Shown here one piece after another: positions 28,241-36,664 of a DNA stretch of 64,000 nucleotides (positions within the stretch are counted from its first letter, which is position 1; each line of letters begins with the position of its first letter). The stretch spans positions 434,001 through 498,000 of the forward strand of contig JACYUQ010000001.1 in assembly GCA_014841835.1 (NCBI GenBank), given 5' to 3'. The translations under genes and the position numbers were made by a program. The DNA comes from Oxalobacteraceae sp. CFBP 13730. GTDB taxonomy: Bacteria; Pseudomonadota; Gammaproteobacteria; Burkholderiales; Burkholderiaceae_D. Under the pieces are notes generated by a model. It did no database searches. It was not told the DNA's origin and was given only the letters and a program-made list of their open reading frames with translations.

Positions 28241-29560
28241 ATGCAGCCTACTCCGACGATCGACGACGCCATGCAAGCACGCAGCACGACACAGCACCAT
28301 CTGGCCGGCATCCTGACCTGGCTCTACCGCGCCTTCGACGGTGTGGCAACCTGGGTCACCCGGCTGTCATGGTGGAAGTTTCTGCTCTTTGCCGGCCTCA
28401 CCCTGACCGCCGCCGGCATCCTGCAGGAAGAACTGTTCAACGGCCCGGCCGAAGAAGAAATTGCCCGCGCCGAACGCGAGTCGGGCCGCCGCAGCGATGC
28501 CAGCATCCTGATCGACGAGAGCGGCATCCGCTTCAATCCCCGCACCCGGACGCGCGCGGCCGAACCGGCCCCGGCGACCACGCCGGAAACGCCCGAGGTG
28601 CCCGACGTGCCGGACGCGCCCGATGCCCCCCCGGCCCCGCCGATGACAGCACAGGCGCCCTCCCCGAGCGCCGGCGCCGGCGCCGTGAACATCTCACCGG
28701 GCAGCGACTCGGTCCACATCGAACTGCCGCCGCAAATCGGCGAAGAATTGTCGAACGCCATCGAGGCAGCCGTCGAAGACGCCGCCGAACAGAAAGTGTC
28801 GCGCTACCACAAGCAAGCGTCGACCTGGTTCATGAACTTCGTCGTGCTGTTGCTGCTGGCGTTGTTCGGCACCAAGGCGCTGGTCGGTGGCAAGAAGCGC
28901 GCCGATGCCGAAGCCCAGGTGGCCAACGCGGCCGCCGAGCGCGAAGCGATGCAGCGCCAGCTGATGGAAACCAAAATGCAGATGATGCAGGCCCAGGTCG
29001 AGCCGCACTTTTTATTCAACACGCTGGCGTCGGTCGAGCACCTGATCCGCGTCGACCCGCCGCGCGCATCGGCCATGCAGCGCAGCCTGATCCAGTACCT
29101 GCGCGCGGTGCTGCCGCAGATGCGCGACAACGCCGTCGTCACCGGTCTGGGGCGCGAGGTCGACATGGTCAACGCTTACCTGGACCTGCTCAAGATGCGG
29201 ATGGAAGAGCGCCTGACTGTCAATCTGCGCGTGCCGGATGGCCTGCGCAGTGCGGCCTTCCCGCCCATGATGCTGCAGTCGATGGTCGAAAACGCGATCA
29301 AGCACGGGCTCGAGTGCAAGCCGGAGGGCGGCACGCTGAACATCGTCGCCGAGGTCGTCGACAGCCGCCTGCGCGTGACGGTGGCCGACGATGGCGTGGG
29401 CTTTGGCGTGATGCCGAGCGACGGCACCGGCCTGGGGCTGCAAACGATCCGCGAACGCCTGAAACTGCTGCATGGCGAGGCCGGCTGGCTGCACATCGGC
29501 GCCAACAGCCCGACCGGCGTGATCGCGACGATCGAAGTGCCCTACCAGTTGTCGAAGTAG
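28241..29560 (+). CDS. LytS-like sensor histidine kinase (His_kinase domain)
   Basis: A 439-residue membrane kinase. Two hydrophobic segments (about 42-60 and 195-215) flank a region of about 130 residues rich in Pro, Asp and Ala (PEVPDVPDAPDAPPAPP), probably periplasmic. After the second segment comes a short coiled coil and the His_kinase motif VEPHFLFNTLASVEHL with its phospho-acceptor His, then HATPase motifs MVENAIKHGLE and VADDGVGFG. It is followed 104 bp later by a LytTR regulator and should phosphorylate it. ATGs at 28241 and 28271 are both possible starts. The signal sensed is unknown. Confidence 0.9.
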   Translation: MQPTPTIDDAMQARSTTQHHLAGILTWLYRAFDGVATWVTRLSWWKFLLFAGLTLTAAGILQEELFNGPAEEEIARAERESGRRSDASILIDESGIRFNPRTRTRAAEPAPATTPETPEVPDVPDAPDAPPAPPMTAQAPSPSAGAGAVNISPGSDSVHIELPPQIGEELSNAIEAAVEDAAEQKVSRYHKQASTWFMNFVVLLLLALFGTKALVGGKKRADAEAQVANAAAEREAMQRQLMETKMQMMQAQVEPHFLFNTLASVEHLIRVDPPRASAMQRSLIQYLRAVLPQMRDNAVVTGLGREVDMVNAYLDLLKMRMEERLTVNLRVPDGLRSAAFPPMMLQSMVENAIKHGLECKPEGGTLNIVAEVVDSRLRVTVADDGVGFGVMPSDGTGLGLQTIRERLKLLHGEAGWLHIGANSPTGVIATIEVPYQLSK

Positions 29561-29613
29561 TCGATTGGCCGACTGGCCAGCGATGATCGACAGCTTGCCT
29601 GTTGGTCAATTTC

Positions 29614-29631
29614 ATTGAATAATCATTCAAT
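29614..29631. promoter_or_regulatory. Perfect 18-bp palindrome before the LytTR regulator gene
   Basis: ATTGAATAATCATTCAAT: two 7-bp arms around AATC, 34 bp before the regulator start in an A/T-rich gap. It could be an operator or an RNA hairpin; there is no T-tract. Confidence 0.45.
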
Positions 29632-29664
29632 CACTTTTCATAACAACCTTGTCAAGAGACCACC

Positions 29665-30426
29665 ATGCCCACCGCGATTATTGCCGATGACGAAAGACTG
29701 ATGCGCGACCAGCTGCGCATGCGCCTGCAGGATGCCTGGCCGGAACTGCAGATCGTCGGCGAAGCGAAGAATGGTGATGAAGCGGTGCAACTGGTGGGCG
29801 AGCTCAAGCCCGACCTGACGTTTCTGGATATCCGCATGCCGGGCAAGACCGGCATGGAAGCGGCGCGCGATATCGGCGACAAGAGTCTGGTCGTGTTCGT
29901 CACCGCCTACGACCAGTACGCGGTCGAAGCGTTCGAGCGCGGCGCCATCGACTACGTGCTCAAGCCGACCGAGCCGGACCGCTTGCGGGTGACGGTCGAT
30001 CGCCTGAAAGAACGCCTCGAGCGCCCACAGGACAATGTCAACGACAGTGTCAGCGCCATGCTGAGCCAGCTGGCCGAAAAGATCGCCTCGCCCAAGCCGA
30101 AGCACCTGCAATGGATCCAGGCCAGTATCGGCCAGGACCTGCGCATGATTCCCGTCGAAGACATCCTGTTCTTCCGCTCGGACGAAAAATACACGAGCGT
30201 GCAGACGAGCGGCTTCGAGGCACTGATCCGCAAGCCGGTGCGTGACCTGGCCGATGAGCTCGACCCATCGCTGTTCTGGCAAATCCACCGCGCCACACTG
30301 GTCAACGTCAATGCCATCGAAGGCGTGACGCGCGATATCCGTGGCCGCCATCTGGTGATGGTCAAGGGCCGGCCCGAAAAGCTCGAGGTCAGCCGCAGCT
30401 TCCTGCACCTGTTCAAGCAGATGTGA
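29665..30426 (+). CDS. LytTR-family response regulator
   Basis: A 253-residue regulator. The receiver (1-120) has DDERLMR, phospho-acceptor Asp in LTFLDIRMPG, Thr in VTAYDQYAV and Lys in YVLKPTEPD. The DNA-binding LytTR domain (150-250) has the motifs DILFFRSDEKYTSV and FWQIHRATLVNVNAI. It is the evident partner of the upstream LytS-like kinase. LytTR regulators bind paired direct repeats; a target is not obvious apart from the palindrome upstream. Confidence 0.94.
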   Translation: MPTAIIADDERLMRDQLRMRLQDAWPELQIVGEAKNGDEAVQLVGELKPDLTFLDIRMPGKTGMEAARDIGDKSLVVFVTAYDQYAVEAFERGAIDYVLKPTEPDRLRVTVDRLKERLERPQDNVNDSVSAMLSQLAEKIASPKPKHLQWIQASIGQDLRMIPVEDILFFRSDEKYTSVQTSGFEALIRKPVRDLADELDPSLFWQIHRATLVNVNAIEGVTRDIRGRHLVMVKGRPEKLEVSRSFLHLFKQM

Positions 30427-30545
30427 CCGTGTTGCCTGGCGCGCGTGCCAGTGCGCGCCTTGTGACCTCTCAAGGCCACCGCGGGGCGTGCGCGTAGTGT
30501 AGAAAGTCCGGCCGAGATCCGTGGCCTTCTCGTACACCTGCCCGC

Positions 30546-31652
30546 ATGAAACTCCAGCGCACGATGCACCTGCGGCGCAACCGCAGCCCTGACCAGCGCG
30601 CCGCACGTGCCTGCGACAGCCGGCGTATCCTGCACAGCGCCAACGACGCCATCCTGTCGGTCGGCCACGACAACACCATCCTGCTGGCCAACCCGGCAGC
30701 GGCACGCATGTTCGATACCGGCGTGCCCAATCTGCAGGGCAGCGCGCTGGCACGCTTCATCGCCGCACCCGGCACCGATGCCTGCACGCCGCTCGACTAC
30801 TTTCCTGCCGGCCTCGGCCGCGCAGGCCGGCGCGCCACCGACTACGCGGTCACCGGCATTCGCAGCGATGGCGAACGCTTTCCCATCGAAGGGTCGATCT
30901 CGAGCGTCGAGCACGAAGGCCGGCCGATCTACACGGTGATCCTGCGCGATGTGTCCGAGCGCCATCTGGTCCAGCAGACGCTGGCACGCTCGCACGACCA
31001 GTTGCGCCAGTTGTCGTCGGCGCTGCAAAGCATCCGCGAAGAAGAGCGCACCCACATCGCACGCGAACTGCACGACGATCTCGGGCAATTGCTCGCGTCG
31101 CTGCGCATGGACCTCACGCTGCTGGCACGGGTCGAGCGCTTGCCCGAGGCCAGCACGCCGCTAATCGGCGGCATGCAAAGCAATTTGCTCACGGCCATTG
31201 CGTCGCTGCGCCGGATCGCCACCAACCTGCGCCCGCGCGCGCTCGACGAAGGCGGGTTGTACTTCGCACTGCAAGGCTTGCGCGACGAATTCACCGAACG
31301 CCACGGCATCGCCTGCAGCGTCCTGGCCGACGAAGCCGAATTGCGGCTGGACGATGCCGCCAGTACCGCCATCTTCCGCATCGTGCAAGAGGCGCTGACC
31401 AATATCGCCCGTCATGCCGGTGCGCAGCACGTATGCGTGAACCTGTACCGCATCAATGGCGACCTGTTGCTGACGATCCAGGACGACGGTCGGGGCATTC
31501 GCGCGCAGGACATGGACAAGGCCGAATCGCTGGGCCTGATCGGCATGCGCGAGCGGGTCTGGGCGATGCTGGGCGACATCACGATCGGTGCCGATGAGTC
31601 GCCTGGCACACGGATCGATATCGTGCTGCCCATTGCGGGCCACGTGGTCTGA
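30546..31652 (+). CDS. PAS-containing NarX/DegS-type histidine kinase
   Basis: A 368-residue soluble kinase: PAS (about 20-140), then HisKA_3 with HIARELHDDLGQLLASLR near 175 and HATPase with IVQEALTNIARHAGAQ and DDGRGI. This type normally pairs with a NarL/FixJ regulator, but none lies next to it. No ribosome binding site is evident before the ATG at 30546. The gap from the LytTR gene is 119 bp. Confidence 0.88.
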   Translation: MKLQRTMHLRRNRSPDQRAARACDSRRILHSANDAILSVGHDNTILLANPAAARMFDTGVPNLQGSALARFIAAPGTDACTPLDYFPAGLGRAGRRATDYAVTGIRSDGERFPIEGSISSVEHEGRPIYTVILRDVSERHLVQQTLARSHDQLRQLSSALQSIREEERTHIARELHDDLGQLLASLRMDLTLLARVERLPEASTPLIGGMQSNLLTAIASLRRIATNLRPRALDEGGLYFALQGLRDEFTERHGIACSVLADEAELRLDDAASTAIFRIVQEALTNIARHAGAQHVCVNLYRINGDLLLTIQDDGRGIRAQDMDKAESLGLIGMRERVWAMLGDITIGADESPGTRIDIVLPIAGHVV

Positions 31653-31739
31653 TGCCCGAGGAACCGGGCACTTCAATCAGGCTATTGCATAAAAACAACA
31701 GTGCCAAGCTGTCATGAACTCGACACATAGTCTCGATAA

Positions 31740-31772
31740 GATCGCTGTCGATCTGAGTTGATTACAAACTCA
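31740..31772. promoter_or_regulatory. Inverted repeats upstream of the porin gene
   Basis: GATCG-CTGT-CGATC (31740-31753) is followed by GAGTT-N7-AACTC (31755-31771). Both lie 30-65 bp before the porin ATG, where regulators of outer-membrane protein genes usually bind. Confidence 0.3.
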
Positions 31773-31803
31773 ACATCTTGTCGAAACCACACTGGAGATC
31801 TTC

Positions 31804-32844
31804 ATGAAGTATAAGTTCCTGGCCGCCGCCGTGCTGTCATCCCTGCCACTGTTCGCATCCGCCCAAACCAACGTCCAGATCTATGGCGTGATGGACGCGG
31901 CCATCGCACTCGAAGACACCGACGTGCCGGGTGAAGACCGTCGCACCACGATCAGCTCGGGCAACCAGTCGAGCAGCCGTCTGGGCTTCCGCGGTACCGA
32001 AGATCTCGGCAATGGCCTGAAAGCCCTGTTCAACATCGAAGCCGGCGTCGCGCTGGACACCGGCGCCACCGACGCGCAAACCTTCGGCCGCCGCGCCGTG
32101 GTCGGCCTGCAAGGCAACTTCGGTACCGTGACCCTGGGTCGTGAGTACTCGCCGATCGCTGCTGTCGCCGCCGCATCGGACATCAACGGTCAGGGCATGT
32201 ACGGCAGCAACCTGTCGGCCTTCGGTACCAACCGTCTGACCCGTCGCCTGTCGAACTCGATCAACTACAAATCGAACGACCTGTCGGGCTTCGTCGTCAA
32301 CGCCGCCTACTCGACCGCCGAAAAAACCGTCGACCCGTCGGGCGACCTGCTGGGCATCGCACTGGAATACAAGATCGGCGGTCTGTACCTGGGCGCCGGC
32401 TACCACACCATCGAGCGTCTGGCGTCGGGCGACGACAAGGAAATGGCATTCGGTGCCGGCTACAAATTCGGCGACTTCGAAATCAAGGGTAACTACCTGG
32501 AAGCCGAGCTGGAAGGCACCACCGCCAGCAATGGCGTCGAGTACAAGAACGCCAACATCGGCGCATCGTACGCAATGGGCGCCAACAAGTTCTTCCTGAA
32601 CTTCCAGCAGCAAAAGCTGAACAACGGCGCCAAGGGCAACACCGTGGCCGTGTCGTACACCTACACGCTGTCGAAGCGCACCAACTTCTACGGCACCTAC
32701 GCCCAGCTGAGCAACAACAACCGCGCTGCCTTCGGCATCAACGCGTCGTCGAACAACGTGACCCCGGTCTCGAGCGTCCCAGCCATCAGCGCGCTGAGCG
32801 CCGATCCATCGGTCCTGACCGTCGGTATCCGTCACGCGTTCTAA
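31804..32844 (+). CDS. Outer-membrane porin (Gram-negative porin, beta-proteobacterial type)
   Basis: A 346-residue porin. Signal peptide MKYKFLAAAVLSSLPLFASA, then SVQIYG-like first strand QTNVQIYGVMDAAI, repeated amphipathic beta strands rich in Gly, Asn and aromatic residues, and a last strand VLTVGIRHAF ending in Phe, the outer-membrane assembly signal. The length fits a 16-stranded trimeric general porin. Its codon use is strongly biased to C/G-ending codons with few rare ones, as expected for a highly expressed gene. A GGAG ribosome binding site precedes the ATG and a strong terminator follows. Confidence 0.95.
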   Translation: MKYKFLAAAVLSSLPLFASAQTNVQIYGVMDAAIALEDTDVPGEDRRTTISSGNQSSSRLGFRGTEDLGNGLKALFNIEAGVALDTGATDAQTFGRRAVVGLQGNFGTVTLGREYSPIAAVAAASDINGQGMYGSNLSAFGTNRLTRRLSNSINYKSNDLSGFVVNAAYSTAEKTVDPSGDLLGIALEYKIGGLYLGAGYHTIERLASGDDKEMAFGAGYKFGDFEIKGNYLEAELEGTTASNGVEYKNANIGASYAMGANKFFLNFQQQKLNNGAKGNTVAVSYTYTLSKRTNFYGTYAQLSNNNRAAFGINASSNNVTPVSSVPAISALSADPSVLTVGIRHAF

Positions 32845-32917
32845 CCATGGCGCCGCACACGCTGCCAACGGCGGCGTGTGACGGAAGCTGTCCGTTCCTG
32901 CGTCCGTGGGAACGTTT

Positions 32918-32941
32918 AATGCCGGCGCTGCCGGCATTTTT
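32918..32941 (+). terminator. Rho-independent terminator of the porin gene
   Basis: AATGCCGGC / GCCGGCATT stem with a GCT loop and a T-tract, 73 bp after the porin stop. Confidence 0.93.
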
Positions 32942-33262
32942 CATTACGGCGAGCCTGATTGGATATACGCCGGCTGCCTCGCCCTTACGGGATATTACCG
33001 CTCAGCTCCCTGGATTTGATACGAATCTGAAAATGATCAGACGAATCGTGTGTCATGTCGTTTGCATCTAACTTTTTGAGCCAATAGTCAATTTAATCAG
33101 GATGGTGTATTTACGATTGCCGTTCAACGCAGGCGACCTAAACTCAATTCTGACTCACGACAGACTCAGACGTGGTCACGGTTTTCCCGCCGACAAGGCA
33201 TCACGCCCTTCTTGCGCAATGCCAGAACAGGCGCCTCTGCCTATATTTCATAAGGAAATATC
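32942..33262. other. Non-coding gap, lower GC
   Basis: About 320 bp without a supported gene. It is A/T-richer than its surroundings and must hold the promoter of the next gene; AAGGAA lies 6 nt before that start. I see no repeat or RNA gene in it. Confidence 0.5.
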
Positions 33263-33685
33263 ATGCGCATTTCATCTGTTTTGCTTCCCGCAGCCCTGTT
33301 TCTTCTTGCCCCAGCGTCTGGTGCGCAGACTGGGCCGTATCCACAAAATGACACTGCGCCCATTACGACCGTGGTTGTCAGTGCAGCAGCGAAGCCGTTT
33401 CGAATCAGACAAGAACAAGCCCGGCAAATTGCCGGAACCTACGATCTGGTGAATGGTTGGCACCTGAAAGTACGGCCGGGCACCCGCACGATCGATACCA
33501 AAATCGATCAACAGCAACCGATGCGTCTTCTTGCTGTCGGCCCCTACAAATTCGTGTCCGGAGATGGCCGGGTTACCATGGAATTCAATCTTGGCGAATC
33601 CGGCGACGACATGCTCATGACCTACGCGCCAGACCCGCGCCTCGCTGATATGGTGGTGATCTCGTCGTCAGTTGCACAGCGCTAG
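33263..33685 (+). CDS. Hypothetical secreted protein
   Basis: A 140-residue protein with a signal peptide (MRISSVLLPAALFLLAPASGA, cleavage after GAQ or SGA). The mature part is about 120 residues, with no Cys or recognised motif; it reads like a small beta-rich domain (GTYDLVNGWHLKVRP, KFVSGDGRVTMEFNLGESG). The first segment IRQEQARQIAGTYDLVNG resembles periplasmic proteins of unknown function seen in Massilia relatives. A ribosome binding site (AAGGAA) is well placed. Function unknown. Confidence 0.75.
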   Translation: MRISSVLLPAALFLLAPASGAQTGPYPQNDTAPITTVVVSAAAKPFRIRQEQARQIAGTYDLVNGWHLKVRPGTRTIDTKIDQQQPMRLLAVGPYKFVSGDGRVTMEFNLGESGDDMLMTYAPDPRLADMVVISSSVAQR

Positions 33686-33807
33686 TGCAGGACCAGGACT
33701 GGCCACTGCCCAGCCAAGGCCTATCTGCGGATCAAGCACAATGCGGCTTCGCAGTACAGCGGGGTGCCGCGTTATTCCAACTTGATTCGCCACCAGATTC
33801 TCCAGTA
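33686..33807 (+). pseudogene. Possible C-terminal gene fragment
   Basis: Directly after the TAG of the secreted protein the same frame stays open for 40 codons to TAA, ending in a protein-like stretch: AYLRIKHNAASQYSG then VPRYSNLIRHQILQ. It has no start or ribosome binding site of its own. It may be the tail of a deleted gene; I cannot name the family. Confidence 0.35.
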
Positions 33808-33832
33808 AGGCGCAACGATCTTCGCGTACGTT

Positions 33833-33862
33833 GAAAACACAACGCCCAAGCGTTGTGTTTTC
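33833..33862. terminator. Strong bidirectional terminator hairpin
   Basis: A perfect 13-bp stem, GAAAACACAACGC / GCGTTGTGTTTTC, with loop CCAA. T-rich arms allow it to work from either side. It ends 20 bp before the methyltransferase start. Confidence 0.85.
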
Positions 33863-33882
33863 GCTGCCAATGATGGAGGTAA

Positions 33883-34653
33883 GTGGCGAGCCTTGATGGC
33901 ACGCGGCAATCCCAATTTGCGCACGGTCCAGGTAAACTCATCGTCAAATCAGGCCAGATACCGCGCGACCTGACAGCGTTTTACGACTGCTTCCCCGGGT
34001 CGATCGCTGCCAGGCGCCGCTACTGGTCAAAACTAACCCCTCAACTGAACCCGAGATTCGTGGCGATCAACAATCAGGACAATGGCTGGGAACATATCGC
34101 TTTAGCGTTCGCCGCGGTTCGTTCTGACGCCGGTCGCGATGTCATCCGGCGTTGGGCAAGTACTTTGCCGTCGGGCGGCGAGGTCCTGGATGTCGGCTGC
34201 GGATCGGGCTTCCCGGTTTCCTCGACACTCGTCGAACAGGGTTTGACGGTGTTTGGCATCGACGCCTCTCCGACCCTGGTGTCCATGTTTGCATGGCGAT
34301 TTGGCGATGCCCATGCAGCGTGTGAGACCGTGCAGGACAGTACCTTTTTCGGTCGAACCTTCGACGGCGTCCTGGCAATCGGACTGATGTTTCTGCTGTC
34401 GGAAGACGACCAGCGACAGCTGATCAACAAAGTAGCAGAAGCACTCGGACCAGGTGGCCGTTTCTTGTTTACTGCACCACATCAGAAGTGCGAGTGGGAA
34501 GACGTGCTGACCAGACAGCGTTCTGTGTCGCTTGGTAAAGCGCAATACGAGCGATTGCTCGACGAGGCCGGCATGCAACTCAACAACACGTGCATGGACG
34601 AGGGTGACAATCACTACTTCGACGCCGTACGACGGTCGGCTGAAACCGATTGA
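33883..34653 (+). CDS. Class I SAM-dependent methyltransferase
   Basis: A 256-residue protein. Motif I is VLDVGCGSGFPVSSTL near residue 100, then GIDASPTLVSMF (motif II) and LGPGGRFLFTAPH (post-motif III). The substrate is unknown. The longest frame begins with GTG at 33883; GGAGGT is only 2 nt ahead of it, too close for efficient use, so the real start is uncertain and residues 1-30 may not be translated. Codon use is less biased and lower in GC than neighbours, and the gene sits between terminators, which suggests an acquired gene. Confidence 0.75.
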   Translation: MASLDGTRQSQFAHGPGKLIVKSGQIPRDLTAFYDCFPGSIAARRRYWSKLTPQLNPRFVAINNQDNGWEHIALAFAAVRSDAGRDVIRRWASTLPSGGEVLDVGCGSGFPVSSTLVEQGLTVFGIDASPTLVSMFAWRFGDAHAACETVQDSTFFGRTFDGVLAIGLMFLLSEDDQRQLINKVAEALGPGGRFLFTAPHQKCEWEDVLTRQRSVSLGKAQYERLLDEAGMQLNNTCMDEGDNHYFDAVRRSAETD

Positions 34654-34866
34654 ATAAGGCGGCAAGTCCCCTTCGTGACAACTTGCTTCGTAGGAGGCCT
34701 GATTTATTTTTGCTTACCCAGCGCGCCATCGATTGCACTGAAATCACGGCAAAAGTCATCATTCAGCCAATATCTGTTGCCAACGTGCCTTTAGGTTGTA
34801 TGATGGCCGTTTATTGAGACCAATAGTAGCCGATGGTCAACGTAACCAGGAATCAATAACCTACCT

Positions 34867-36144
34867 ATGCCGATGACCACGCCAGCGCCGCTGCACGACG
34901 CCGACGGCGTGCACGATGCGCTGATCGAGCAAAATGCCATCCTGTGCAGCGCCAACCAGCATCTGCTGCTGGCAACGTTCGATGCTGAAGACTTGCGCGC
35001 GCAAGCGGAAGCCGCAAACCGGCGTCAGAACGAATTTCTTGCAATGCTGGCCCATGAGTTGCGCAATCCGCTCGCGCCGATCAGCATGGCCAGCGCGATG
35101 CTGGGCAGGATGCCCGGCCCATCGACCGAGCTGATACACATCAAGACCATCATTGACCGCCAAGTGGGACAACTCTCCCGCTTGCTGGACGACTTGCTCG
35201 ACGCGGCGCGCATCAGCAGCGGCAAGATCGAACTGCACAAGCAGGCGCTGCTGGTTGCCGAGCAGCTGGCCAATGCGGTGGACACCGTGCAGGCGCGTGT
35301 CAATGAGCGCAGGCAGCAGTTGATCATCGAGATACCCGATCGCGCCATCCGGGTGTTCGGCGATGGTGTCAGGCTGGCGCAAGTGTTCTCGAACTTGCTG
35401 GTCAATGCGTCGAAATTCACGCCGATTGGCGGCAGCATTTGTCTTCGGGCCTGCGTGATCGGTAGTGACGTGGTCGTGACGGTCGAAGATGACGGCGACG
35501 GCATTGCTGCCGACGTCTTGCCCACGGTCTTCACGCTGTTCGCGCAGGGTACCAGGACACTGGCCCGCTCCCAGGGTGGCTTGGGGATCGGCTTGAATAT
35601 CGTCCGCAATGTCGTCGAGATGCATGGCGGCAGCGTCAGCGCAGCCAGTCCCGGACTAGGCCACGGCACGGTCTTCACGGTGAGGCTGCCGCTGCTCGAG
35701 GTGACCGATGTGCCCCTTGCCGTGGTGCCGGACACCGCGCCACCCACATTGCGCCACCACATTCTGCTGGTCGAAGACAACCAGGATGCCAGTGCGATGC
35801 TGGAGATGGTGTTGTGTTCGGAGAACCACACCGTGATCAAGGCGTTCGATGGCGTTGCCGGACTCGCACTGGCATGTACCGGCGCATTCGATGTGGTCCT
35901 GTGCGATATCGGCCTGCCAGGGATGACTGGCTACGATCTGGTCCGGACCTTGCGCGCCACCCTGGCCCAGGCTGCGCCTTTCTGCGTCGCCATATCGGGT
36001 TACGGCCAGCTCGAAGACCGGTCGCGCGCGCTGGCGGCCGGATTCGACGAGCATCTGGTGAAGCCAATGAATATTGATAACCTGTTACAGTTAGTCGCTT
36101 CCGTGCCTCTCAAGACAGCGCATGCACCGCAGTCCTCCGTGTGA
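34867..36144 (+). CDS. Hybrid histidine kinase with C-terminal receiver
   Basis: A 425-residue soluble kinase without a PAS or transmembrane input domain. A short N-terminal helix (about 1-55) leads into HisKA with FLAMLAHELRNPLAPISM, HATPase motifs NLLVNASKFT, DDGDGIA and GGLGIGLNIVRNVVEMHGG, then a receiver (about 295-415) with LLVEDNQDAS, Asp in VVLCDIGLPGMTG and Lys in HLVKPMN. It is 109 bp upstream of a small unknown gene and the KaiC-like gene, all on the same strand, and probably signals through them. Confidence 0.9.
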   Translation: MPMTTPAPLHDADGVHDALIEQNAILCSANQHLLLATFDAEDLRAQAEAANRRQNEFLAMLAHELRNPLAPISMASAMLGRMPGPSTELIHIKTIIDRQVGQLSRLLDDLLDAARISSGKIELHKQALLVAEQLANAVDTVQARVNERRQQLIIEIPDRAIRVFGDGVRLAQVFSNLLVNASKFTPIGGSICLRACVIGSDVVVTVEDDGDGIAADVLPTVFTLFAQGTRTLARSQGGLGIGLNIVRNVVEMHGGSVSAASPGLGHGTVFTVRLPLLEVTDVPLAVVPDTAPPTLRHHILLVEDNQDASAMLEMVLCSENHTVIKAFDGVAGLALACTGAFDVVLCDIGLPGMTGYDLVRTLRATLAQAAPFCVAISGYGQLEDRSRALAAGFDEHLVKPMNIDNLLQLVASVPLKTAHAPQSSV

Positions 36145-36253
36145 TCGTCTCGCGTAGTTTCATCAACGTCCCGCCTGAAGCCCTGCCCCCAACGCATCGG
36201 AGAATCGTTCTCGCTGCGTCACCATCAGGCCGAATTATTTCCAGGAAATGTCC

Positions 36254-36664
36254 ATGACGGCTCCCCTCACCCTCCAGCGACACGCGCTGATCGAGCGCGC
36301 CGTGCTGGTGCTTGCACAACGTGGTGAATCCAGCGTGACATTGTGGACAAGCATCGCCACAGCGCTCGGCACGATCATTGGTGACCAGGGCTTCGCGTCG
36401 CTGCTGGTCAGATGCATGCATGAACTCGTACCACGCCATCCATGGCTGGCTGAAGCGCAACACGCCGGCACCGGCGCGCTCACCCATCTGTCGACCCTGC
36501 TGGCCAGCCGCGACATCGAAGAATCGGAACACGCCAGCGCCGCATTGCTGCATATTTTCGCCGACACCCTGATCCTGCTGGTCGGCGAACTCGTAACCAA
36601 TCGCATCCTCCTGTCGGCCTGGAAGACGCTCGCTGTAGAAGATGTACCGGAGCCATCAAAATGA
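36254..36664 (+). CDS. Unknown small helical protein coupled to the KaiC-like gene
   Basis: A 136-residue mainly helical protein (Leu, Ala, Thr-rich), without signal peptide or membrane segment and without a motif I recognise. Sequence features: LQRHALIERAVLVLAQRGE near the start and ALLHIFADTLILLVGELV near 100. Two ATGs are close; AGGA is 1 nt from that at 36248 but 7 nt from that at 36254, so the second is chosen. Its TGA overlaps the KaiC-like ATG (ATGA), implying the two products are made together. It is not KaiA or KaiB by sequence. Confidence 0.7.
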   Translation: MTAPLTLQRHALIERAVLVLAQRGESSVTLWTSIATALGTIIGDQGFASLLVRCMHELVPRHPWLAEAQHAGTGALTHLSTLLASRDIEESEHASAALLHIFADTLILLVGELVTNRILLSAWKTLAVEDVPEPSK

